This document shows, piece after piece, positions 1 to 8,156 of a stretch of 64,000 bases of DNA. The position numbers were made by a program, and so were the translations under genes. Position 1 is the stretch's first letter. Every line of letters begins with the position of its first letter. The stretch is from positions 1 through 64,000 of the forward strand of contig JAPPGP010000099.1 of NCBI GenBank assembly GCA_028821395.1, written 5' to 3'. The DNA is from Defluviicoccus sp. Lineage in GTDB: Bacteria; Pseudomonadota; Alphaproteobacteria; MPNO01. Under the pieces are notes generated by a model. It did no database searches and was not told the origin of the DNA. It was given only the letters and a program-made list of their open reading frames with translations.

Positions 1-2
1 TG

Positions 3-1568
3 CTGCTGACCGTCGACGAGCCGGTCAACAAGGACACCGAGATGGTGCCCCTGGTGCGCTGGCAGTTCCGTGGCGGGCTCGGCGAGGAAGAGCGCCGCGC
101 CTTCCTGTTCCGCAACGTGACCGACAGCCTGGACCGGCGCTACGGCATCCCCGTGGTGATCGGCGCGCTGGCCGCCAACCGGGCGGTCTACGGCGTCGGC
201 ATGCGGGCCGAGATCGCCGACATCCCGGCGCGCTGGGACCGCGCCATCGCCCGGCCGGTGCCGCCGCGCCGGGTCAATACCGCACCCTGCCAGGAGGTGG
301 TGGTCGCGGGCGACGATCTGGCGGGCGAGGGCAACGGGCTCGACGCCCTGCCGATCCCGATCTCCACCCCCGGCTTCGACAGCGCGCCGACGCTGGCGGC
401 GACCAACGTGATCACCCGCGACCCCGAGACCGGGGTGCAGAACATGGGCACCTACCGCGCCGCGCTCAAGGCGCCGGACCGGCTGGTGGTGCGCATGGCG
501 ACCCGGGTGGGCGGCGCCGGCGGCTACGTCCACTGGAAGAAGCACAAGGCGAAGGGGGAGACGCTGCCCTGCGCAATCGTGCTGGGCTGCCCGCCATACG
601 TGGCCTTCATGGGTCCGCAGAAGCTCGGGCTGGACGTGGACGAGCTCGACATCGCCGGCGGGCTCGCCGGCGAGCCGATCAACGTGGTGCGCGCGAAGAC
701 GGTGGACCTCCTGGTCCCCGCCGAGGCCGAGCTGGTGATCGAGGGCGAGATCGACACCGACATGCTGGAGCCCGAGGGGCCGTTCGGCGAGAGCCACGGC
801 CATGTCGCGCTCGAAGAGTTCAACATGCCGATGCGCATCACCGCGATCACCCGCAAGGCGAACCCGGTCATCCCGTCCTATATCAGCCAGGTCGCGCCGT
901 CCGAATCGAGCGTCATCAAGCGGGTCGCCTACGAGCCGCTGTTCCTCGGCCATTTGCGGGACGCGCTCGGCGTCAAGGCGGTCACCGGGGTGGCGCTGCA
1001 CGAGAAGCTGACCGGGCTGCTGCGGGTGACCGTCGTCACGCTGGAGCGCGGCGCGCCGCGCACCGAGGTGTGGCGCGCGCTCTACGGAGCCGCGAGCTTC
1101 AAGGGCGATTGCAGCAAGATCTGCATCGCGGTCAATGACGACATCGACCCCGACAACGCCGACGCGCTGCTGTGGGCGATGGCCTACCGCCACAACCCGG
1201 TCGAGGACGTGGTTGCCCTGCCGCATCGCGGGCAGGGCCACGGGCCCAAGCGCGAGCACGCCGGGGAGGAGGACTCGACGCTGCTGATCGACGCGACGAT
1301 GAAGTCGCCCATGCCGCCGCTGGCGCTGCCCGGGCGCGACTACATGGAGGGCGCGAAGGCGCTCTGGGAACGGCTCGGCTTGCCGAAGCTGAAGCCCGAA
1401 TCGCCGTGGCACGGCTACTCGCTCGGCGACTGGTCGGACGACTGGGAGCAGGCGGCGCGCCGCGCGGCGGACGGGCGCTATCTGGAGAACGGCCGGCGCA
1501 CCCTGCAACGCCAGCGACCCGGTCTGGTGCCCGAGACCTCGGTGCGCGACGTGGAGGGGGAGGGGTAG
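3..1568 (+). CDS. UbiD family decarboxylase (5' end outside window)
   Basis: The reading frame is open to the left edge, so the true start lies upstream; 521 residues are visible. The protein matches the prenylated-FMN-dependent UbiD family, which reversibly (de)carboxylates aromatic or alpha,beta-unsaturated acids. The opening 'VDEPVNKDTE...PLVRWQFRGG' is the family's N-terminal signature. The motif EGPFGE near nt 770 holds the two catalytic glutamates spaced as in Fdc1 (E277/E282), and the partner arginine is probably that of 'GTYRAA' near nt 455. No UbiX (cofactor prenyltransferase) is in view. Next come a flavin monooxygenase and a binding protein on the same strand, so a role in aromatic acid catabolism is likely; the substrate is unknown. 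Confidence 0.9.
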   Translation: MLTVDEPVNKDTEMVPLVRWQFRGGLGEEERRAFLFRNVTDSLDRRYGIPVVIGALAANRAVYGVGMRAEIADIPARWDRAIARPVPPRRVNTAPCQEVVVAGDDLAGEGNGLDALPIPISTPGFDSAPTLAATNVITRDPETGVQNMGTYRAALKAPDRLVVRMATRVGGAGGYVHWKKHKAKGETLPCAIVLGCPPYVAFMGPQKLGLDVDELDIAGGLAGEPINVVRAKTVDLLVPAEAELVIEGEIDTDMLEPEGPFGESHGHVALEEFNMPMRITAITRKANPVIPSYISQVAPSESSVIKRVAYEPLFLGHLRDALGVKAVTGVALHEKLTGLLRVTVVTLERGAPRTEVWRALYGAASFKGDCSKICIAVNDDIDPDNADALLWAMAYRHNPVEDVVALPHRGQGHGPKREHAGEEDSTLLIDATMKSPMPPLALPGRDYMEGAKALWERLGLPKLKPESPWHGYSLGDWSDDWEQAARRAADGRYLENGRRTLQRQRPGLVPETSVRDVEGEG

Positions 1569-1664
1569 TGCCCGTTTCGGTTGGGAGCGCCGGCCGTGAC
1601 GGTGGGGCCGCGTTGTGATGGATAGAGGCTGCGCAACCAAAACCCTAGAGGCGGAGAAGAGCGA

Positions 1665-2843
1665 ATGGCCGCGGATGGAAGCCTGCGCGAGTCGCTGACC
1701 GGAAAGGCGGCGGCGATGGTGCCGGTGCTGCTGGAACGCCAGAAGGAGGCGGACGCGCTGCGCCGGATGCCCGATTCGACGCATCGCGATTTCCTTGACG
1801 CCGGGTTCTACCGGATCTTCCAGCCGAAGCGCTATGGCGGGCTGGAATGCGAGAACCGGACGATCATCGACATCGCCGTCCAGCTCGGCCGCGGCTGCGG
1901 GTCGAGCGCCTGGGTGTTCACCAACCTGGTGGCGCACAGCCTGGTGCTGTCGATGAACTGCGTCGAGGCGCAGGACGACGTCTGGGGCGACAACCCGGAG
2001 GCGCTGATCGCCTCGGGCCTCTCGGTCACCGGCGCGACCGCGACGCCGGTGGACGACGGCGTCCTGCTCGACGGGCTGTGGAGCTTCTCCAGCGGCGTCG
2101 ATTTCGCCGACTATCTCCATCTCCAGGTCTTCGTGCCGCGGGAGGACGGGCCGCCCGAGCCCCGCTTCGCGCTGGTGCCGAAGGGCTCCTTCGAGATCGT
2201 CGACGACTGGAACGCGACCGGGCTCCTGGCGACCGGCAGCAAGTCGGTGCGGCTGAAAGAGGTGTTCGTGCCCAACTACCGGACCGTCGCCGCCGGCGTG
2301 CTGTCCGGCGGCAGGGGGCTCAGCCGCGACATCAACTCGGCGCCGCTCTACCAGATCTCCATCTGGTCGTCGGGCACCCAGATCTTCCCCGCCCCCGCGG
2401 TCGGCATCGCGCGCGGCGCACTCGACTATGTCGAGCACGAGTTCCGCGACCGGGTGGGGGTGGTGGGCGTCAAGCTCGCCGAGCTGCCGACCGCCCAGGC
2501 CCGCGTCGCCGAGGCCAATGCCGAGATCGACGCGGCGCTGGCGCTGCTTCTCCAGGTCAGCGTCGAGGCGAACGAGTTCGCCGAGCGCGACATCCACCCC
2601 GAGCTCGAGCAGCGCGCCCGCTGGCGGCTCAACAACGCCTATGCGACCCAGCTCTCGATCCGCGCGGTCGAGCGGCTCTACCCGCTATTGGGCGCGCGCG
2701 GGCTGGATGCGGCCAACCCGTTCATGCGCGCCTGGCGCGACGTGCACGCGGTCGGGCAGCAGATCACCCAGGCCTGGGACATGCAGGCGACCAATGCCGG
2801 GCGCATCCGGTTCGGCCTGCCGTCGGTCGACCCGCGGCTGTGA
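1665..2843 (+). CDS. Acyl-CoA-dehydrogenase-fold flavin monooxygenase (group D, HpaB/HsaA-like)
   Basis: This 392-residue protein has the acyl-CoA dehydrogenase fold used by two-component flavin monooxygenases such as p-hydroxyphenylacetate 3-hydroxylase and HsaA. The N-terminal helical part carries 'FYRIFQPKRYGGLE', the middle beta domain has 'LDGLWSFSSGVDFADY' (typical of the hydroxylase branch), and the C-terminal part is helical. No catalytic glutamate of true dehydrogenases is evident. Such enzymes use reduced FMN/FAD from a separate reductase, and none is adjacent. The start follows a GGCGGAG ribosome site. It lies 96 nt after the UbiD gene and 10 nt before the binding protein, suggesting one transcription unit. 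The aromatic substrate is not predictable. Confidence 0.8.
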   Translation: MAADGSLRESLTGKAAAMVPVLLERQKEADALRRMPDSTHRDFLDAGFYRIFQPKRYGGLECENRTIIDIAVQLGRGCGSSAWVFTNLVAHSLVLSMNCVEAQDDVWGDNPEALIASGLSVTGATATPVDDGVLLDGLWSFSSGVDFADYLHLQVFVPREDGPPEPRFALVPKGSFEIVDDWNATGLLATGSKSVRLKEVFVPNYRTVAAGVLSGGRGLSRDINSAPLYQISIWSSGTQIFPAPAVGIARGALDYVEHEFRDRVGVVGVKLAELPTAQARVAEANAEIDAALALLLQVSVEANEFAERDIHPELEQRARWRLNNAYATQLSIRAVERLYPLLGARGLDAANPFMRAWRDVHAVGQQITQAWDMQATNAGRIRFGLPSVDPRL

Positions 2844-2853
2844 GGAGCCGCCG

Positions 2854-3837
2854 ATGATCCGGACGCTCGCCCTGCTCGCCGCCGTCTGGCTCGCCTTGCC
2901 GGCCGGGGCGGCGGACAAGTTCGTGTTCGGCACCAACTGGAAGGCCGAGGCCGAGCATGGCGGGTTCTACCAGGCGCTCGCCGAGGGGCGCTACCTGCGC
3001 TACGGGCTGGAGGTGACGATCCGCGAGGGCGGGCCGCAGGTGAACCACAACCAGCTGCTCGCCGCCGGCGTGCTCGATGCGGCGATGATCAGCAACAACG
3101 CCGAGGCGCTCAACTTCCTCAAGCACGACATTCCCATGGTCACCGTGGCCGCGTTCTTCCAGAAGGACCCGCAGGTGCTGCTGACCCATCCCGGCTCGCC
3201 GATCCGCTCGATCGCCGGGATGAAGGGAAGGCCGATCATGATCTCGGCCGATGCGCGCGACACCTGGTGGCGCTATTTCGAGCTGCGCTTCGGCTTCGAC
3301 GAGAGCCAGATCCGGCGCTACACCTTCAACCTCGCGCCGTTCCTGGTGAACCCGGACGCGATCCAGCAGGGCTACGTCACCTCCGAGCCCTTCATGGCGC
3401 AGAACGCGGGCGTCAGGCCAAGGGTCTTCCTGATCGCCGATACCGGCTGGCCGGCCTATTCCACCCTGGTGACGGTCTCGAAGGCGCTCGCGGCAAAGCG
3501 ACCGTCGGTGGTGCAGCGCTTTGTCGACGCCTCGATCGAGGGCTGGTACAGCTATCTCTACGGCGACCCGACTCCGGGCAACCTGTTGATAAAAAAGACT
3601 AATCCTGATATGCCCGATACCCTGATCGGCTACGGGATCGCCAAGATGAAGGAGCACGGCATCGTCGATTCGGGCGATGCGCTGAAGCTCGGCATCGGCG
3701 CCATGACCGAGGCGCGGCTCGGCGCGTTCTTCGCTGCGATGGCGCGCGCCGGGGTGTACCCGGCGGCGATGGACCACATGGCCGCCTTCGACCTCGGCTT
3801 CGTCAACAAGGGGCACGGGATGGGGATGCGGCGATGA
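2854..3837 (+). CDS. NMT1/THI5-like ABC transporter substrate-binding protein
   Basis: This 327-residue protein has an N-terminal signal peptide (hydrophobic stretch ending in 'LPAGAADK'). It has the NMT1/THI5 periplasmic-binding fold found in importers of sulfonates, pyrimidine precursors and aromatic acids. Recognisable elements are 'WKAEAEHGGFYQALAEGRY' near the N-terminus and 'GYVTSEPF' in the hinge region. The ATG start is preceded by GAGGAG immediately after the monooxygenase stop, and an in-frame longer reading would lack a signal peptide. No permease or ATPase gene is next to it, so it either partners with a distant ABC system or acts as a soluble sensor. Uptake of the pathway's substrate is an inference from context. 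Confidence 0.85.
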   Translation: MIRTLALLAAVWLALPAGAADKFVFGTNWKAEAEHGGFYQALAEGRYLRYGLEVTIREGGPQVNHNQLLAAGVLDAAMISNNAEALNFLKHDIPMVTVAAFFQKDPQVLLTHPGSPIRSIAGMKGRPIMISADARDTWWRYFELRFGFDESQIRRYTFNLAPFLVNPDAIQQGYVTSEPFMAQNAGVRPRVFLIADTGWPAYSTLVTVSKALAAKRPSVVQRFVDASIEGWYSYLYGDPTPGNLLIKKTNPDMPDTLIGYGIAKMKEHGIVDSGDALKLGIGAMTEARLGAFFAAMARAGVYPAAMDHMAAFDLGFVNKGHGMGMRR

Positions 3838-4082
3838 CCTCGAAGCGTGCGGCCGCGGTTTCGCTCGCCGCCGCGCTCGTCCTTGCGCTCGGCGCCTGCG
3901 GCGGGGACGGGCCGGCGCGCAAGGCGCCCGACCTCGCGCTCGCCTGCCAGACCATGGACTGCGTCTGCACCGGCGATCCGGAAACGCTCTTCGCCGCGGA
4001 GCGCAAGACCGAAGTCCTATGGCGCGCCAACGGGGACGCCTACTGCCCCGACGGGTTCGCGCTGGAGCCCGCCGGGGGTTGA
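3834..4082 (+). CDS. Small lipoprotein, unknown function
   Basis: This 82-residue protein starts at an ATG overlapping the previous stop codon by 4 nt (ATGA). The N-terminus has a positively charged start, a hydrophobic stretch and the lipobox 'LGAC', so signal peptidase II processing and lipid attachment are expected. The mature part is short, with three further cysteines in 'CQTMDCVCTG' and one near the C-terminus, which could form disulfides. I recognise no family. The 3' end overlaps the convergent hpnH gene by 43 nt. Translational coupling to the binding-protein gene suggests an accessory role, but this is inference. Confidence 0.6.
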   Translation: MTSKRAAAVSLAAALVLALGACGGDGPARKAPDLALACQTMDCVCTGDPETLFAAERKTEVLWRANGDAYCPDGFALEPAGG

Positions 4083-5179
4083 GCCCCGGCGCGTTCCGCG
4101 ACCAGCCCGGCGAACACGTCTTCCGCCGGGCGGGCGTCGCCGAGCGGGATGTCGGGCGCCATCTCTCCCTCGGTGCGGATGCCCGAGAGCGCGATCGGAA
4201 CCGCCTTCCAGGGATGCGCGGCGAGGTCCGCCACCGCCGTCGCCTCGTAGCCGCAATGGGCCATGCAGTCGGCGCATTTCTGGTAGTTGCCGGTGCCGTA
4301 GGAGTCCCAGTCGGTCTCCTCCATCAGCGCGCGGAAGCTCGGCGCGTAGCCCTCGCCGAGCAGGTAGCAGGGGCGCTGCCAGCCGAACACGTTGCGCGTC
4401 GGGTTGCCCCAGGGCGTGCAGCGATAGCTCCGGTTGCCGGCCAGGAAGTCGAGATAGAGCGCCGAGTGGCTGAGCGGCCATCGGCGCCGGCGGCCGCGGG
4501 CGAAGACGGCGCGGAACAGCGCCCTTGTCTTGTGCCGGTTGAGGAAGTGCTGCTGGTCGGGCGCCCGCTCATAGGCGTAGCCCGGCGAGACGGTGATCCC
4601 GTCGACCCCGAGCCCGGTGACGGTATCGAAGAAATCGGCGACCTCGCCGGCGTCGACGCCGTCGAACAGGGTGCAGTTGACCGACACCCGGAAGCCGCGC
4701 GCCCGTGCCGCGGCGAGCGCGCCGAGGGCTGCGTCGTAGACGCCCTCCCGGCACACCGAGCGGTCGTGCACCGCGCGGGGACCGTCGAGGTGGATGGAGA
4801 ACGACAGGAACGGTCCCGGCTCGAACAGGTCGAGCTTCTTCTCCAGAAGCAGCGCGTTGGTGCACAGATAGACGTAGCGCCGGCGCGCCACGACGGCGTC
4901 GACGATACGGTCGATCTCGCGGTGGATCAGCGGCTCGCCGCCGGCGATCGAGACCACCGGCGCGCCGCATTCCTCGACCGCGGCCGTCGCCTCGGCGACG
5001 CTCATCCGCCGGTCGAGGATCGAATCGGGGTAGTCGATCTTGCCGCAGCCGGCGCAGGCGAGGTTGCAGCGGAACAGCGGCTCCAGCATGAGCACCAGCG
5101 GGTAGCGCCGCACGCCCGAGAGCCGCTGCTTCAGGATATAGGCGCCGATGCGGAGCTGTTGCGAGAGCCGAACGCCCAT
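4040..5179 (-). CDS. hpnH: Hopanoid biosynthesis radical SAM protein HpnH (adenosylhopane synthase)
   Basis: This 379-residue radical SAM enzyme adds the 5'-deoxyadenosyl group to diploptene/hopene, the first step of extended (C35) hopanoid synthesis. The 4Fe-4S motif CNLACAGC has its cysteines at residues 38, 42 and 45, followed by 'SIAGGEPL' (SAM-binding GGE). A C-terminal cysteine group ('YQKCADCMAHCGY') is typical of HpnH. The N-terminus 'RYPLVLMLEPLFRCNLAC' matches the family closely, and length is normal. Squalene-hopene cyclase and the rest of the hpn cluster are not in the window. An hpnM-like gene is transcribed divergently 110 nt away. The 3' end overlaps a lipoprotein gene on the other strand. 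Confidence 0.93.
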   Translation of the reverse strand: MGVRLSQQLRIGAYILKQRLSGVRRYPLVLMLEPLFRCNLACAGCGKIDYPDSILDRRMSVAEATAAVEECGAPVVSIAGGEPLIHREIDRIVDAVVARRRYVYLCTNALLLEKKLDLFEPGPFLSFSIHLDGPRAVHDRSVCREGVYDAALGALAAARARGFRVSVNCTLFDGVDAGEVADFFDTVTGLGVDGITVSPGYAYERAPDQQHFLNRHKTRALFRAVFARGRRRRWPLSHSALYLDFLAGNRSYRCTPWGNPTRNVFGWQRPCYLLGEGYAPSFRALMEETDWDSYGTGNYQKCADCMAHCGYEATAVADLAAHPWKAVPIALSGIRTEGEMAPDIPLGDARPAEDVFAGLVAERAGAQPPAGSSANPSGQ

Positions 5180-5289
5180 GCGAGACCCTTGTCCACCGGG
5201 GCCGGATTATCCGGCGATGCGGCGGCGATGTCCAATGTCGCCGGCCCGCTCGAGGCGCTAGGATGGCGCCGCCAGGAGTGGAGGCGCGA

Positions 5290-5922
5290 TTGAGCCCAGC
5301 GATCCGGCCCCTCGCCCGGGCGTTCGCCGCGGGCGTCATGGCCGTCTTCCTCGCCGCGCCGGCCGCGGCCGACCGGTCGGACCCGGTCAGGCTCGTCGAG
5401 GGGTTCCACGCGACCCTGCTCGGGGCGATGCAGAACGCCGAGGCGCTCGGCTATGCCGGGCGGCACCGCCTGCTCGCGCCGGCCATCGGCAAGACCTTCC
5501 ATCTCCGCCTGATGAGCCGCATGGTGGCCGGGCGGCGCCACTGGAAGGGGTTCTCCGGCGCTCAGAGGAAGCGCTTCGTCGCGGCCTTCTCCGGCCTCGT
5601 CGCGGCCACCTACGCCGATCGCTTCGACGGCTGGTCCGGCCAGAGCTTTAGGACCCTGGGCTCGGCCGAGCTGCGCCCCGGCACGGTGCTGGTCAAGACC
5701 GAGGTGGTCTCGCCGGGCAAGGCGCCGACCCGGCTCAACTACGTGCTGCGCCGGCTCCGCGACGGCTGGCATGCGGTCGACGTCTACCTCAAGGGCTCGA
5801 TCAGCGAGGTGGCGACCAAGCGGTCCGAGTACGCGGCGATCCTGCGCCGGGAGGGCGTCGACGCGCTGGTCCGGCGGATCGGGGAGACCGCGGCCAGGCT
5901 GGCGGCGGAGGCGGGTGAGTAG
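5290..5922 (+). CDS. MlaC/Ttg2-type phospholipid-binding protein, HpnM-like
   Basis: This 210-residue secreted protein of the MlaC/toluene-tolerance Ttg2 family binds lipids in the periplasm; the hopanoid-associated member is called HpnM. The start is placed at a TTG because GGAGG lies 5 nt upstream and an in-frame earlier start has no ribosome site. The signal peptide ends near 'APAAADRSD'. The core contains 'FSGAQRKRFVAAFSGLVAATYADRF', the usual MlaC central motif, and a C-terminal 'WHAVDVYLKGSISEV' strand segment. It diverges from hpnH, so a role in hopanoid or lipid traffic to the outer membrane is likely. Two parS sites follow directly after the stop. Confidence 0.85.
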   Translation: MSPAIRPLARAFAAGVMAVFLAAPAAADRSDPVRLVEGFHATLLGAMQNAEALGYAGRHRLLAPAIGKTFHLRLMSRMVAGRRHWKGFSGAQRKRFVAAFSGLVAATYADRFDGWSGQSFRTLGSAELRPGTVLVKTEVVSPGKAPTRLNYVLRRLRDGWHAVDVYLKGSISEVATKRSEYAAILRREGVDALVRRIGETAARLAAEAGE

Positions 5923-5929
5923 CCCCTAA

Positions 5930-5945
5930 TGTTTCACGTGAAACA
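5930..5945. other. parS centromere site 1
   Basis: The sequence is TGTTTCACGTGAAACA, a perfect match to the 16-bp palindromic parS consensus bound by ParB. It begins 7 nt after the stop of the hpnM-like gene. With the flanking CTAA it forms a 20-bp unit (5926-5945) repeated exactly in inverted orientation at 5967-5986. ParB loads here and spreads, directing origin segregation. Confidence 0.93.
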
Positions 5946-5966
5946 ATGGTCAACCGTGCTGACCTA

Positions 5967-5982
5967 TGTTTCACGTGAAACA
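5967..5982. other. parS centromere site 2
   Basis: This is a second perfect TGTTTCACGTGAAACA, 37 bp from the first measured start to start. The 20-bp unit 5967-5986 is the exact reverse complement of 5926-5945. The pair lies in the 150-nt gap between the hpnM-like gene and the end of the amidase gene. No T-run follows either copy, so these are not terminators. Confidence 0.93.
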
Positions 5983-6072
5983 TTAGCCTGAAACGGTTAA
6001 TATCCCGTCCCCCGGGGACGCGCCAGGCGCGCGTCAGGGGCTTGGCCGACGGTGCTGAGAGACCGGTCGAGG

Positions 6073-7461
6073 TCAGCCGGGCGCGGCGATCCCGCGCACC
6101 GCATGCACCAGCCAGTGCGCGTGGGCGACGATTTGGGCGTCGGCGCGGAAGAAGCCCATCAGCTGCACCCCGAGGGGCAGGCCGGCGACCGCGAGCAGCG
6201 GCAGGTTCAGCGCCGGGCAGCCGAGCACCGAGGACGGCTCGCCATAGACCATGTCGCCGACCGCCATGCCGACCGGCGCCGGGTCGACCTGGTTGAGGGT
6301 GACGAACCCGTCCGCCCTGCCGGCGAAGGCGTCGTGCCGCGCGCGGAAGGCGATGCACCATTCGAGCGCCCGGGCGTAGTCCTCGGGCGCGAGCTCGCGT
6401 CCGGCGACCACGCGGTCCCGCACCCGCTCGCTCAACCTGTCCCATTCGCGCTCGGCGTACATCGCGAGCGGCCAGCGCCCCTCATAGGTCAGGATCAGCG
6501 CGATTACCTCACGCAGCGTCACCAGGTCCCGCTCATAGGCCTCGATCTCGGGGTCGTCGGCGCGGCCGGCGATCTCGATCCCGGAATCCGCGAGCGTGCC
6601 GAGCCAGGCCTCGAAGGCAACCCTGGTCTCGTCGGTGGTGGCGGCCCAGCCGGCGGTCTCCAGCCGGATCAGCCGCCGGGGCTTGTCGGGCCTCGGCAGC
6701 GTCGCCGGCCCGCCGAGGCTGGGGTGGCCCGGATCGCCGCCCGCGATGCGCGAGACCGCGTGCGAGGCGATCCACAAATCGGCCAGCGTCCCGGTAATGA
6801 AGCCGACATGGACCAGGCTCGGCGCCGAGGGGAAGCCGCCGAGCGAGTTGATCGCGCCGTAGGAGGCTTTCAGCGTGTAGGCGCCGCAATAGGCGGCGGG
6901 CCGGAGGATCGAGCCGCGCACCTGCGATCCGGTGGCGGCCGGCAGCATGCGGGCGCCGACCGCCGCCCCGCTGCCGCTCGAAGAGCCGCCCGGGGTGCGG
7001 CTCTCGTCCCACGGGTTGCGCGACGGGCCGGGCGTGGCGAAGGCGAACTCGGTGGTGACCGTCTTGCCGACGATCGCCGCCCCCGCCTTGCGCAGCGCGA
7101 ACACGCAGGCGCCGTCCCAGCCCGACGACCAGTTCTCGAAGATCGGGCTGCCCACCTGCATCGGCATGTCCTCGGTCTCGTGCACGTCCTTGATGCCGAC
7201 CGGCATGCCGTCGAGCGGGGACAGCGGCCGCCCCGCCCGGTAGCGCGCCGTCGATGCGTCCGCCGCCGCCCGCGCGCCGTCGAGATTGAGGGTGACGAAG
7301 GCCTGGATGCGTGGCTCCAGCGCCTCGACGGTCTCGATGCAGCGCTCCAGATAGGCGCGCGGCGTGTCGCTGCCGTCGAGAAAGCCGGGGACGGCATCGC
7401 TGAACGAGAGCAGCGTCGTCGTCTTCGGATCGTAGGATTCGGTCGTTGCTGGATCGTTCAT
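6073..7461 (-). CDS. Amidase signature (AS) family amidohydrolase
   Basis: This 462-residue protein hydrolyses an amide or related C-N bond through the Ser-cisSer-Lys triad of the amidase signature family. The predicted triad is Lys91 (in 'PVGIKDVHE'), Ser160 (in 'PGGSSSGSG') and Ser184 (in 'QVRGSILRPA'), spaced as in FAAH and malonamidase. The usual 'GTDTGGS' before the nucleophile reads 'GSQVRGS' here, a divergent variant. The start is the ATG behind GGGAGG; an ATG seven codons upstream lacks a ribosome site. The enzyme stands alone, and substrate cannot be assigned. The GatA role is unlikely because gatB/gatC are absent and the motif is divergent. Confidence 0.88.
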   Translation of the reverse strand: MNDPATTESYDPKTTTLLSFSDAVPGFLDGSDTPRAYLERCIETVEALEPRIQAFVTLNLDGARAAADASTARYRAGRPLSPLDGMPVGIKDVHETEDMPMQVGSPIFENWSSGWDGACVFALRKAGAAIVGKTVTTEFAFATPGPSRNPWDESRTPGGSSSGSGAAVGARMLPAATGSQVRGSILRPAAYCGAYTLKASYGAINSLGGFPSAPSLVHVGFITGTLADLWIASHAVSRIAGGDPGHPSLGGPATLPRPDKPRRLIRLETAGWAATTDETRVAFEAWLGTLADSGIEIAGRADDPEIEAYERDLVTLREVIALILTYEGRWPLAMYAEREWDRLSERVRDRVVAGRELAPEDYARALEWCIAFRARHDAFAGRADGFVTLNQVDPAPVGMAVGDMVYGEPSSVLGCPALNLPLLAVAGLPLGVQLMGFFRADAQIVAHAHWLVHAVRGIAAPG

Positions 7462-7577
7462 CGACGCCTCCCGGTCGTGCATCGGTGCGATTTCCGAGCC
7501 GTCGCGGCCCGCCCCGGCATCCTATACGCTCGGCGGGCGGCATGGGGGTTCATGCCGACCGGCGATCCGGGTGGGAA

Positions 7578-7742
7578 CTACGCGCCGAAGGGCGACCGCG
7601 CGGCCTCGCCGAGCGGCACCGCGCGGGGGCCGGTCTCCGAAGCTTCAAGGTTCAGCGCGTCTCCGCCGATGTTCCGCCAGCGCAGATTGAGCACTTCGCT
7701 GCGGCGGCATCCGGTGAGCGCCGACCCCGCGGGCTTGCCCAT
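7578..7742 (-). pseudogene. Tyrosine recombinase (integrase) fragment
   Basis: A 54-codon open frame reads 'ALTGCRRSEVLNLRW' followed by 'SETGPRAVPL'. This is box I of the tyrosine integrase catalytic domain, with the first catalytic arginine, plus the beta-hairpin normally containing the catalytic lysine ('K-TG-PR-VPL'). The lysine position is glutamate, and the H-x-x-R and tyrosine segments are missing, so it is a dead remnant. It lies just downstream of higA on the same strand, inside a 385-nt stretch otherwise without genes (7462-7846), and marks past insertion of a mobile element. Confidence 0.65.
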
Positions 7743-7846
7743 TCACGCCGCTCTCGCGCTCTCCCATAAGGTCGCCATTCCGCGGAGCCCGCGCGAGGAT
7801 GCGTTCAAGAAGCCCGGCGATCGGGGATTATGGATTCTCCGCCGAC

Positions 7847-8140
7847 TCAGGCCACTTGCGGCTCATAGCGCTTGACGTCGATCCGGTCCTCCCGTTGCCG
7901 GGCCTGCGCGATGTCGTACGCCGCCTGCAGGCGTATCCAGGCTTCCGTCGTCGAGCCGAAGGCCTTGGCCAGGCGGATCGCCATGTCGCCCGAGATCCGC
8001 GCCCGGCCGTTGACCAGGTTGGAGAGCGCCTGACGGCTCACGCCCAGGACTTGGGCACCCCGGGTGACGCTCAGACCGAGCGGCTCGAGGCAGGATACGC
8101 GCACCACCTTGCCAGGGTGCGGGGGGTCCTTCATCGGCAT
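7847..8140 (-). CDS. higA: HigA/VapI family antitoxin
   Basis: This 97-residue HTH protein is of the HigA type, which neutralises HigB mRNA interferase and represses its own operon. The opening 'PPHPGKVV', the helix-turn-helix 'LSVTRGAQVLGVSRQALSNLVNGRARIS' region (residues about 22-50) and 'MAIRLAKAFGSTTEAWIRLQAAYD' are the classic family pattern. GGAGG precedes the ATG at good spacing. Its partner toxin gene should lie just upstream but is reduced to its last codons (8157-8234), so this is an orphaned antitoxin. It may still act as a repressor or protect against a HigB elsewhere. Confidence 0.88.
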   Translation of the reverse strand: MPMKDPPHPGKVVRVSCLEPLGLSVTRGAQVLGVSRQALSNLVNGRARISGDMAIRLAKAFGSTTEAWIRLQAAYDIAQARQREDRIDVKRYEPQVA

Positions 8141-8156
8141 CGTCGTTCTTCCTCCG

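Noticed and set aside
5930-5982. Palindromes read as transcription terminators
   Set aside because: Neither copy is followed by a T-run on either strand, and both match the parS consensus exactly.
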